Shown here piece by piece: positions 46,301 to 56,870 of a DNA stretch of 64,000 bases. The notes beneath the pieces are model-generated. The model had not been told where the DNA came from, made no database searches, and saw only the letters and a program-made list of their open reading frames with translations. This DNA comes from Dendrobium chrysotoxum (taxonomy: Eukaryota > Streptophyta > Magnoliopsida > Asparagales > Orchidaceae). Position numbers and translations under genes: made by a program. Positions within the stretch are counted from its first letter, which is position 1, and each line of letters starts with the position of its first letter. The DNA is taken from the NCBI GenBank assembly GCA_019925795.1, contig CM034311.1, forward strand, positions 9,844,126-9,908,125. The letters run 5' to 3'.

Positions 46301-47453
46301 ATTCATCAAATTATTAAATGTCCTATCAATACAGAGTCTAAGGATTCTATCCTTTGTGACTTCTCTAAAGATGGTAGATTCCACTTAAAGAAGGCTTGGG
46401 ATGTCTTTAGAACTAGGAAGAATATTGATATTATTTATTTATGATTTGGCATAAAAGTATCCCGCCTATTATGGCTGTGTTTGTTTGGAGGCTTTGCATA
46501 AATTTGTTCCTACTGATGATAACCTCATTAAAAGAGGTTTTATCTTTCTATCTAAATGTCAATGTTGTGTCCACTTGGAGAATATGCATCATGTCTTTAT
46601 ATCTGGCCCTATTGCAGTTAAAACGTGGGTTTTCTTTGATGACATGTTTCATTTAAATTCTTTTAATGCGCATTTATCTCTTCATAACATGCTTATGTCT
46701 TGGTTCATCAAGTGCAAGGGTCACATCAGGAACGTTATTCCGTCTCTCATCTTATGGTTCGAAAGAAATAATTCTTTATTTAATGGTGTTAAGATGAACC
46801 ATCTTAAAGTAATTCAGAATGTGAAAGATAAGGTTTTGGCCTTATTTTCTGCTAAGTTACTTTCTCGTAAAAATTTTAAACATTATTCTTCTGTTGCCTT
46901 GGCTTTGGATACTAACCTAGATAATGTCATTATTGTTTCTAGAGTTATTCCCTAGATTAAGCCTCCCACTAACTTTTGGAAGTTAAATGTGGATAGTAAT
47001 TGCTTTGAACTTGCTAAGGGTTTTGGAGGTGTCATCCGTGACTATACGGGCAGCCTCATTATGGCCTTTACAGGGCCATCGCCTAATACTAATGTGTTTC
47101 ATGCGCTCATCGTGGCTAGCCTCTATGGTTTAAGGTTATGCCTCTCCCTTAATATTTATAATGTTATTATTGAGACTAATTCGGATTATTATTCTTACTT
47201 TAGCAGATGTGTTGATGATTCTATGTGTTGTCCTGATTTATTCTATATGGTTAGGGAGCTTAATAATTTGATTAAAAGTTTTAACTTTTCTTTATCCCAT
47301 ATTTCTAGTGCTGGTAATGCTATTGCTAGTTGGTTAGCTAATTTGGGTAGCATCCTGAACTCTGTTACTGATATTACTGGGGTCAATTGTCCTGTGCCTC
47401 TGAAAGGTATGCTTAATCTGGATAAAATTGGCTTGCCTTATGTTCAAGATTAA
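43360..47453 (+). pseudogene. LINE ORF2 (endonuclease, reverse transcriptase, zf-RVT, RNase H-like), broken, copy I
   Basis: ATG 43,360, in frame with ORF1. The APE-type endonuclease is intact to 44,382: IIWNVRGIG, LLEPL, WLVGGDFNAI, FTWNRGHLWQRLDRVLF, SDHSPLLI. Reverse transcriptase blocks: GPDGFTTQFFQKS (44,708-44,746), FRPISLCTFFNKLISKIL, PPQMGFVTGRSITDNILLAQ, YFADDFIIF (45,395-45,421), LPIKYLGVSLYKGRKKTFLF, FGGRLTLIKSVLCSLPVYIF. zf-RVT about 46,440-46,660. RNase H-like domain 46,980-47,453 (KLNVDSNC, GGVIRDYTGSLIM, HISSAGNAIASWLANLG) lacking several catalytic acids. Lesions: TAA 44,380, TAG 44,745, TAA 45,263, TAA 45,563, TAG 46,953, and frameshifts near 44,455, 45,068 and 46,440. Confidence 0.92.
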
Positions 47454-48475
47454 TCAACTGTTTGGTTGGTCTGGTCCTATTTTCCTTGCATTTTGTTTCT
47501 GGGCTGCTATTTTTTTAGGGTTTTATCCTGGCAGTAGGTGTTTTCTGGGGTATGGACTCCACTGTTCTTCTGGAGCTTCTTCCATTCCTTCTGGTTTGGC
47601 TGCTGTGTCTTTCTCTAGAACCGTTGGGTTATTATGGAGCTTTTGTTATGGTCTCATTTTGGTCTTTCTTTTTCTTGTTACCATTTCTTATCTTCCAGGT
47701 TTTTTGTTAATGTTGTTCTGCAGTGGTTGGGGTTTTTTTGGAGACTGCTATATCCTTGGGTGTTGCTTTCTCTTTGGTCTGGTTGTTGATTCCCTCTCTG
47801 ATCCCCATTCTGTTCGGTTTAGAAATCCCTTGTATTATGGTTGGTTTGCTTTACCTTTTGGTTGTCTTATGTGTCTTTGGATCCCGTCTGGCTATTGTGG
47901 TGATTTTGTTTTGGTTTCTCCTGTTTCCCTGATTATGATGTTGGCTGTGTTTTCTAACTAGTTCATATCAGGCCGGTTTTTGGTTTTGATGTTATGCAGT
48001 AGTTGGGTTTTATTTGGTGATTGTTCCTCTGGTTGCTCTCTGGGTGTTGCTTACTCTATGGGCTGGATGTTGCTCTCCTATTTGGATGCCTTTCAACCCG
48101 ATTTAGGCTTCTTATTCCAGTTTCCTTTTAGTAATTACTGTCCTATGTTTTATCCCTTTATGGTTTATCCCTTTTTGCAGCCTCTTGTCTTTGTTGGCCT
48201 TTTTTGTTTCCTCATGAGGGACAAGGTTTTGTTGCGGCAGGCGCAGACGATGCTGATCTCCAATTTTTGTCTTTTTTGGGTGCTCATTCCTGTGCACCGT
48301 AGAATGTTACTAGGTTTTTCTGTATTTTGTTTTAGTAGAAGACTCTAGCTTTTAGATTTTTGATTTTATTTTATTTTTGTAGCTCCTTCGAGCAATAGTG
48401 AGCTTGAGTCCTCTCTAAAGACTTTGTACTTTTTTTTCTATATTAACACATAGGCCCTCACTGCCGGGGTTTCCC
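47454..48475 (+). other. LINE 3' UTR, G/T-rich
   Basis: About 1 kb between the ORF2 stop and the A-tail. It is rich in TTTGGTT/GGTTTT on the sense strand, hence long open frames of hydrophobic residues (for example 47,428-47,961). No aligned protein similarity to the equivalent frame in copy H, so it is non-coding. Its last 100 bp match the 3' end of copy H almost base for base. Confidence 0.75.
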
Positions 48476-48485
48476 AAAAAAAAAA

Positions 48486-48806
48486 TGATATATTTTTTTT
48501 AGGAGAGAGAAAGAGAAGAGAGAAAGAGAAGAGGGAGATAACATGAACAAAAAAATTATATTAAAATATCTTAATCTAATTTTGATATAAAATTACATGA
48601 ATTTAATTTACATTGAATGAAGATATTATTTATAAAATATTAAGATATTTATATATAAATATCAAAATGAAAAAATTATAAATATGCTCATATACATATT
48701 AAATCTATCATAACGAAAAATTTAATTATTTTCCGACTTAAAATTTTTTTTTCTTATCAATTTATATATTTTATCTTATCATCCAAAAATGATTTTCATC
48801 AAAATA

Positions 48807-48808
<2 letters not shown>
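48486..48808. other. AT-rich intergenic sequence
   Basis: AGAGAGAAAGAGAAGAG-type purine-rich start, then AT-rich sequence; no gene seen. Confidence 0.5.

Positions 48809-48858
<50 letters not shown>
48809..48858. repeat. (AG)n microsatellite
   Basis: 25 AG units, directly followed by the GC-rich island. Confidence 0.97.
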
Positions 48859-48859
<1 letters not shown>

Positions 48860-49200
48860 AGCTTGCTACGAAGCGTGTTCTCGTGAACTGGCGTGCGCTG
48901 GCGCGAACAAAAAGAGCTTGGAGACGTGCGGTCTCGTGAGCGCGGAAGCCGACGGAGAGGCGATGTGCACGCATGTACGGGCTCCAATATTTCCCCTCCA
49001 AAATTAATATTTTTTCGAACTTCCATCTCATCTGTTTGTTATTATTGCATGAGAAAGCGATTTTCTCTTCGGCTTTTCTCCTTTTTTTTATTTTTATATA
49101 CCAATACAAAATATTCCTTCACTAATTCTAAATCTCTTGTCCAGAAGCCATGAAGACAAACTCACCACGTACCAAACACTTCACATGCATGAAAGTCTCC
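48859..49200. other. GC-rich island followed by a promoter-like stretch
   Basis: 48,859-48,990 is strikingly GC-rich, with many CpG (GTGCGCTGGCGCGAAC and similar), open on both strands, without recognisable protein similarity. It is followed by TTTTTATATACCAATAC (about 49,087-49,105), TATA-like, and a short ATG frame at 49,150-49,215 of 21 codons. Could be the 5' edge of an unrecognised gene or a degenerate gene start; no downstream exon can be supported. Confidence 0.3.
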
Positions 49201-49602
49201 TATAAGCAGTACTAACTCTTTGGCTTCTCCAATATCTCCTCGACTACCACAAAGCTAATCATCGCAACAAAACAACGGAACTAAATCGCTATATGATCCT
49301 TTTTCACAGCACGTATTTGTCTTTCTCTTACGTCTTCTTATCTTCTTCATTTCTTTCTCTCTTCTTTTTCAGTACTGTTAGTTAGCTAAAATATTGGCAT
49401 TCATTGAAGCTTGATCGATGTTCGACTGATGATAAAGCAGCTCATCTGTCTTATGAAAGTTAAAGTAACATTTGGATTAGGCTGTGAAGTATACGTAGTG
49501 AACATATGGTGGTGTTAATTAAGTAATAATCATGGCTGGATAGAGTTATTTAAGCTATTTTGAATGCTGTTGTTTGAAATATTTGGGCATTAAGATCTAT
49601 TT
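49201..49602. other. Intergenic sequence without recognised features
   Basis: Pyrimidine-rich (TTTCTTTCTCTCTTCTTTTTC near 49,345-49,370) and AT-rich; no coding signal. Confidence 0.45.
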
Positions 49603-50065
49603 TTAAATAAAATTCATATACAGGCCTACGCGTTAATTAAAATAAAAGGTTATAAGTTCTTAATGAATCAAAGGCTCTCTAAAAATACAACAGTTGAAGT
49701 AAAACCTATGAGCCATTGATTCAACTTAATACAAAAAATAAACAAAATTAAAGAGAAGCAAGACAAACCACCGAGAGGGCCAAATGAAAGCAGCTAGAAG
49801 AGCCACACCAAATAGCCATCTAAAAACACCTCCAGTCTACAGGAAGCACCCAAAAAGCCACCAAACATCAAACACCAGCAAAAAATCTTGGGAAAGAATG
49901 AGAAATCTGAACAAAAAATAAGATGTCAAAGGTGAAAGCCACAACAAAACACAGCTGCAATCAGACCAGTGAAGAACAATCAAAGCAGGAAGAGGAACTC
50001 AGCCACAACCCACAACAGCATGAACCAAGCAAGAACAACCAGTAGGAAAAAAAGGGAGGAGGTTC
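49603..50065 (-). mobile_element. LINE 3' UTR fragment (copy J)
   Basis: Minus strand. The end signature CAGGCCTACGCGTTAATTAA (49,621-49,640) and following GTTCTTAATGAATCAAAGGC match the other LINE 3' ends, then A/C-rich (G/T-rich on the minus strand) 3' UTR to about 50,065. 5'-truncated; TSD not identified. Confidence 0.72.
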
Positions 50066-51850
50066 TTGATGCATTTTGTAATTTGGGAGAAAGCTTGGGT
50101 TAATGGAAAAAACTTGTAATTTATATCATGATGATAGTATGAAATTCCTATAGTTATAAGACAAATATAAAATAGAGCACCATAGATTGATCTTGTCAAC
50201 TAAAAAAATCTAAATTTCTTCTAAATAATGAGCATTTATCTTATAACTTAACTATTTTTTCTTATAATTTTGATACAATTTTTATTATTGGTTTAAATAA
50301 TCTAATTTAAATTTAATTTAGATAAATTGTCAATTTATAAATATATTTTGAAAATAATGAAATACACACATGATTGATCAATTCATTTTTATTATACATA
50401 TCTTAAAATAAATTTAATGGCTAAGGCTTCAATAGGGTCAGCTTTCTTATTGTTTTGTAAAACAGCTGTTGAGACAGTAATATTTTAAAGTTATTGTAAG
50501 AAAATAACTTTTAATACAAATTTTTCTAAAAGCAATGAAAAAATAGAGACTAAATATAAATTATAGTTGTAGTCTGAAAAATAGAGCAGTAAGAAAATTG
50601 TCTCAAAAAGACATAGAAAATTTTATCAAAAGTTGAGGAAGAAATTTTGATTCAATTTTTTTTTCTTTAGTTGAAGCTACCATCGATCATTGGGATTTCA
50701 GAGACTTACAATTTATTAAAAAAAAAACGATTTACTTTTTTTTATGTAAATTAATTTTGATTTCTATTAAAAATTTGTAAATTAATATTAGTCACTATAT
50801 CACATTTTAAAACATTGACAAAGTATCTTCTAAGCACAACTTTTTCATCTATAATCAATTTTATTGCTAAACTAAAAATATTTATGGATTAAAAAGAATT
50901 CTTCAGCTACACTTTAAAGCGTAACCAACATATGTAGTCAAACTATCCGAAATTACACTTCGTCAGAGCGCGCTCATAAGACAAAATGTCGCTGTCAATG
51001 AACAGTTTAAATAAACTGTGAGGATGGTATAAGTACTGTTTAGCCGCATTTTCCAACAGTATCATTACAGCTTATAATTCTTTAATATTTTCAAAATGTA
51101 GTCTTTTTTTTATTAAAAAAATTTTTTTACTATAAAATTATTTAAAAAAAATAAAAAACAATAATTTCAATCACATTATTTTCATCAAAATGTGGCTGAT
51201 AAATTATTTGTAATCACAAATGTTTAAAGTCATAAAATTGATGGTCGTAGAAATGAAAGAACAATTTAAAAACAATGATGAAGAAGATCGAGCCTAAAGA
51301 GATCACGACGTTATGGTCCACATGAATGATCTTCTACATTTTTTAACTCACAACATTATTAATTAATGTTATTCCATTGACTATTTTAATATATTGAGCT
51401 CAACTAATATAGCAAGGATGGTGCCCACATGAGGGTCCTATGTGTAAATAGTGTTTTCCTTGTTATACAAGCTCAATGCCTCTTGTAATGGGGGATTGAT
51501 TGTTGTCTTTTTTTACCATGAGCAAATAAAGAGGTTGAGGAAAATTTACCCATCAATATTATGTGAACATTTCATATTCGTGTATTCTCCTTTGTTTGGC
51601 TAAGTTGTGGTCTTGCCTGATTGCTAGTGGCTTCTACAACATTGGTCGGTCTTGCAACATAGCTCCACAATGACGATTAGACGCTCTGTTGGAGGACTTC
51701 ATGTGATCTGATAATATAACATACCTACAATAACAGGAGCAAGCCTTCGATCTTTAGTTATAAAAGATTATTTTGTTTTGGTGATGATTGTATTAATTAT
51801 TAAGCATAAAAATAGATTTTTTCCTAGAGATGCATAACATTCCTTAGATA
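50066..51850. other. AT-rich gene-free stretch with a MITE-like piece
   Basis: No gene. 50,427-50,615 (GGCTTCAATAGGGTCAGCTT ... AAAATTGTCTCAAAAAGAC) has the look of the TTTGGGA-type MITEs but diverged ends. A small palindrome CAGTTTAAATAAACTG lies near 51,003-51,018. Confidence 0.4.
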
Positions 51851-53340
51851 GAGCTGCACCCTAATAGGTCAGGGGGTCTGTCACAACCCTGAGGCGGAGA
51901 GGTGTCTAGCATGGAGAAAAGATAAATATGAATGCATAAAAAACTCTGGTGTGCTTGAGCTTACTTCTTAAGAGCCCTTATCTTTCTATATGGGCCTAAA
52001 ATATTTTTATTTAGTTACAAGTAGAATTTTGTTTAGTCCTTAAGAGCCTAACAAAATCCAGGCTAAAGTAAATTTCTCATGCAAGTAATAAACATAGAAA
52101 GCAAAAAATTTCTAGAGCATGCAAATGAAATCATCAATTAATAAATTATATGAAATAAGAGTAAAAGAAAATGTGGCAAATGCCACTTAATTATAAACTA
52201 GGGTCTGTAAAAATTAAAAGTAGCCAGGCTCCACTAACAATAAACCATGATTCTAATCCTATAAAATGACGCAAGTTTTGAAGTGGGATATTTTGTCTTC
52301 ATTTCTTTAGCTTCTCCCTTCGAGCGCCTTAGATCCATTGGGTCTGAATATCCAAATGAAAAGAACTCCTCAATGAAGTTGTGTTTCTTTTCTCTTTGGA
52401 TTTCAAGTTATCCAAATTTAATTTTCTAAATGGAAGAAACTCTCCCTTAAGGGATGTTTCCTTCCTCTTTGAATTTCAAATTAGATACTAAATATCCCAC
52501 TTTAAATAACATTCATAACTCTTTTTAAATTTGTATTAAGAAAAAATTAAAAGACTCTATACAACCTGCACGTTATTCTAAGCAGTTCATATAAAATTAA
52601 TAAAATCCCAAGCATTTATATATATTTAATTGCTCACTTTTGAGCCAACACATTCACTTGGTCGTACTTTTAATTTTTAGGGGGCTTAGCAATTTTAGTA
52701 GCTACAAAAATTTTTATTAATCATAATTTAATTAGCCTCCATTTTATTTCCATGTATAAGCATGACATTTGTAAAAAAATTTGTTAGCATCCAGATCATT
52801 CATAACCTAGGAAAATCTAGCAACCATCATATATTATATTACAAGTAGTATGGTAAAAGAAAAATCACATCATAAACATCACCAGTCAAATTGAATCATA
52901 ACAACCAACATGCATAGGAAAACTCCATAAAATATACTTCACAAAGAAAAAGTATGTATAAAAGGATAGTGGCCTAGCCTAAAACTAGGACTGGTTATTG
53001 TAGTACGCCATCTACAATATGTGCATCAGGAGGTGTTGCTTAGATATATCCTAAGTTGATTGTTGTTTGGAGTTTTCTAATATTTTTTTTGGTTTGTGAT
53101 AGGTTGAAGGAAAATTTAGCTTGAGTTTAAGTTTGGTATTTTAATGTTCATTTTAAAAATAAAATTTAAAGGCTAAAATTGATTAATTATTAGTTCTCTA
53201 AAGTCCTTAATTTGAATTAGATGTTTTAGTCCTTAAGCTTTAAAATTTAATTTAATTATGCTCTTAAAAGTAGAATCTATATAATATATGAAGGCTTCTA
53301 TTTATTAGTGATTTATTATTAATTATTTAGATAAAATAAT
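51851..53340. other. Repeat-like sequence, possible LTR start near 51,889
   Basis: TGTCACAACCCTGAGGCGG near 51,889 looks like the 5' terminus of a plant Gypsy LTR. No second LTR, primer-binding site or gag/pol frame can be tied to it. The rest is AT-rich without coding signal. Confidence 0.3.
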
Positions 53341-53860
53341 AACTGTATTTGTTTACACCTAGGACGTGAGGTTTATTTCACCCTCCTTAAGGCAACCTTA
53401 ATAGCCTCGTAGGCCTGGGTTACCGAGTAGTTACCTTTGGTTTAATTTTTATTTAGTTTGCTAAATTATGTTATTCAAATTTGTGATTATCTTGTTACTA
53501 ATTTTTTTTTTTGGTAATGATTAGTTTATTAATGGTTTTCCATCAATTGATTCATGGCTTTGTCACAATGGGCATGAAGACTAAGGCATCCTTAGGACAC
53601 GTTGCCCCACAGCTCAAGAAAATCCACCATATAAACCTTATTGACGTGGTTATGTTAATGATTTAATTTTAATTAGTTTGTTGCTGATTTATAAAATTTA
53701 TGATTTATGTTTTTATATTCCATTGAATTCATTCATGGCATTGTCACAACGGGCACAAGGGCCACGGTCTCCTTAGGATACGTAGCCCCGTAGCTCGAGG
53801 TAGTGTATCATAAAAACTTCATCAAAGGAATGTTGGTTATTCAATTTAATGTTATTATCT
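53341..53860. repeat. Imperfect tandem repeat, unit about 180 bp
   Basis: Two units, about 53,538-53,700 and 53,716-53,860, share CATTCATGGC/GTCACAACGGGCA, TCCTTAGGAtACGT-GCCCC and the following text. A more diverged third unit (CTCCTTAAGGCAACCTTAATA ... CTCGTAGGCC) lies at 53,350-53,430. Probably subterminal repeats of an LTR or other transposon. Confidence 0.65.
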
Positions 53861-56800
53861 ATTTTGATCCATTAGATTGGTGATTCACAGAAGTTTTGGT
53901 ATTATTTATTGAATTTTTTATTTTATTGAAAAGTTTAATACATTTAATAATGCCCATTTCTTGAATTTTTGTTTTATATTAAATTCCAGAGTTTTTATAT
54001 TTTTTAAAAATATTAGAGCCTAACATGAGTAAAATTCTACTATGTATGCTAGATTTAAATTTTTCTCTAATTAGTTATGATTTTTGAAAGTTTAGATGTT
54101 TTAATGATCTAGATTTAACCAAATTATTAACTTTTTAATTTTTTTTAATTCTAGAGATTTGATATTTTTCATAAATATTAGATGATGAGTCCAATACCTT
54201 TGAGTTTGCTTAATTTATTTTCTATAATTAGTTATAAATTTTAGAGGTTTTTATATTTAATTGAATTATTTAATTGTATAATTAGAGAGATTTTCTTATC
54301 TTTGTTCCAAACTGACTCCAAATCACTTGAAATATTTCCCAAATGTCATAAATAACTTATGAAGGTTATTTCAAGTGTTTAAAATTTATTTGGTATTTTT
54401 TTATTATTTTCAATTATTTATTTTAATTAATTAGTAATTTTCCCTTATTTTTAAATGATCATTTATTTTGATGGTTGATGATAGGGATTTTATTTTTCTT
54501 TGATTGTGTGTTTAATTATGAGTATTTAGTTTTTATTTTCATGATTTAATTTGTATTTATTATAATTTTTTAAAGTTTCAGCCTTAATATAGAGGTTGAT
54601 TTTACTTTCACTTAGTTTTAGGGTCAAATGAAGTCAAATTAAAGTGACATTGAAACCTGGGGTCTATAATATCACTAAGTTCACTGGTTTTGAGTTTCAC
54701 CCCTATTAGATGTGTCTAGAATTTTCTAGGATTTTACTATGTTTGCTAAAAATAATTCTAAATTATTTTCCCTACGTGCCACTAGCATTTGGATGGGCTT
54801 GATATTTGGTTTGACTAAACCTTACATATGCATAAGAACACTACAAAAAATTGATAGAAAAATTCTACATATTTGGATAATTATGAATTTTTAAAGTTAT
54901 GGGTCCTAAATGGACCCATGATCTTTCTAAGCATACCATGACTTAGAAATATTACAGGAGGTGTATAAAATGCTAAAATATCAACTCCCAAAATTTGAGC
55001 CTAATTGGACCATTTTATCTTGAGCAAATTGAGAAAATATAAAAATGTATATCTTCAATTTTCTCAAAATATATTGGTAAAAAATTCTTAGAAATATTAA
55101 AAAAATAGAGCTCAAGACCTCTCCAATGAGCCAAAGAACACTCAATTTGGAGTTAATATGGATTTTTTTGATTTATTGAAATTTTGAGCAATTAATTTAA
55201 TTTTTTAAATCATTTTTAATTTGAAAATTGGTGGCCAATCATTGGAGAGAGAGAAATGACAACTTTCCTCATATGGGACACATGGCAAATAATTAAAGTG
55301 CTACTTATCTACATTGGAAAACATCCTAGGCCATCTGATTTGGCGTGGATCGGATTAATGGCACAAATTTAGCCACGTCGCCCACACATTCTTACCAAGA
55401 AACCCAAGTTTGAACCCCAGAGAAGTTGCGTAGTTTTGGGCGTCCGATCGACTTAGTTTAAAGGAACGGATGACGTAGATTAATCTAAATTTGTTAGTTT
55501 ATTTTTTAACTGAAACTTTAAATGCTCATAATTTTTGATCTAATCATCCAAATTTGATAATATTTGAAATATAAGCTCTAGTTAACCTGATCTTTCAATG
55601 CTTGGATTTCTGAGGCTCCGTGCATTGAGATCTTAGAGTAGTTTTAAAATAAATTTTAAACTTAAAATGAGGATAACTCACCAACCAATGAATGGATTTC
55701 CTTTGATTTTGGGCTTTTTTGCTCCTAGAGAAATCCTCTTCAACTTTATAGAAGAACCTAAGAGTTGGTTTGGATTGGATTGAAAGATATCTTCAAATCT
55801 CCTATTTCTTTGTCTATTTTTCTCTCTCTCTTCTCAAATGGAGGTTTTGGTGGCTGGGGAATGTTGGGGGATAGCTTGGGAAGTGAAGAGAGAGCTCTAG
55901 GGAGGTAGAGGAAGGAGACTTTTAGGATGGAAGAGGCTTCGAGGATGAGATAGGTTAGAGGGCAGAAGTAAGGGACCCCTTGGAATACCAACACCTATCT
56001 TAAGTGGTTAGAGGGTAGAAGTAAAGGTTGCATGCTTGAGAGTGATTTGGGTTTGTCCTTTCATGGGGAGGAGACCACATTTTGCCATTTTTGGCTAAGT
56101 TATTATTTGGGTTAGGTTTAGGAGCCATTTAGAAATGTTTTGGAGTGAGGCTGTGTGTGCTACCATGGAGGGAAATGGAATCTGTGGGGAGATTTGACCA
56201 TTTTGACCCATTTTGGAAGTTTTTTTGATTGTTTGACCAGTTAACCAGTCAAAGCTGATTGGGATGGGAGTTGGGGGAGTCTTGTTTGCTGTTGGGATGA
56301 ACTCTAAGAGGTTTTGAGCAAGGGATTTGGGTGTTTGAGTGAATGTATTGGAAGAGTTTTCAAAGGTTGGTTTGAATGTGCCATGTTGAGGTTTATGAGA
56401 AAGTTTGATTTTTCCTTAAGGAACTTGAGGTTAAGTGAGCCCATGGTTAACCAAAGCCCACCAAAAGTTTAGTTTCATGTTTAACTTGTCATAACAATGC
56501 TCATGAATATGTTCAGTGGTTTTGGGGAGGTTTCCAATGTCAGTTTCCATAAGATGCATGGTCGAGTGGCATGAGTTATAAATATTTGATGGTTTTGTAG
56601 CCTTTGGAATTTAATTCAAATTTTTGGAGTTAGAGAGCTTAGATTACTCTCAAATTTGGAGGTTTGACCGTAAGGACATGTTTAATCAATATGCAGTTAA
56701 AAAATTATGATTATGAGGTTATTTGGTTTGTTTTGGGGATGATTGAAAAATCACTCAAAATAGGTTATGGTACAAGGACTTTGGCCTTGACTTTTTGTTT

Positions 56801-56870
56801 GGAATTTTTGATTTTGTTTTGGTTTTGGATTATATTTTTCTCAATTAACCTCATATTAAAATGAGGCCGA
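53861..56870. other. Gene-free repeat-like sequence
   Basis: 3 kb without a convincing open frame. 55,230-56,600 contains T/G-rich narrative-like sequence on the plus strand, with short direct repeats of GGTTTTGG/GTTTGACC, as in long LTRs or retrotransposon leaders. Not assignable. The 78-codon minus frame at 55,758-55,994 has no family features. Confidence 0.35.

Larger units (their letters stand above)
41575..48485 (+). mobile_element. Full-length L1-type LINE (copy I)
   Basis: About 6.9 kb, plus strand, the most complete LINE here. 5' UTR from about 41,575 (exact start uncertain), intact ORF1 (41,761-43,347), ORF2 starting 12 bases later (43,360) with the full endonuclease open, 1.0 kb G/T-rich 3' UTR, terminal signature TTAACACATAGGCCC (48,444-48,458) and A-tail 48,476-48,485. 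TSD not certain. ORF1 is uninterrupted, so this could still supply ORF1 protein in trans. Confidence 0.92.

Noticed and set aside
47428..47961. 177-codon open frame after LINE I ORF2, a possible ORF3
   Set aside because: Hydrophobic string in the 3' UTR, no similarity in the corresponding frame of copy H, no start context or domain.
41574..48520. Possible TSD of LINE I (ATGATATATT-like text after the A-tail and ATGATTATATAT upstream)
   Set aside because: Imperfect, AT-only match in AT-rich flanks; the 5' end of the element is not independently fixed.
48771..49109. Frames with Glu-Arg or Ser-Leu repeats plus GC-rich tail
   Set aside because: Start inside the (AG)n tract; the GC-rich part shows no protein family on either strand. 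Kept only as an unexplained island.
55758..55994. 78-codon minus-strand frame with Pro/Lys-rich tail
   Set aside because: No family match, no splice or promoter context, inside gene-free repeat-like sequence.
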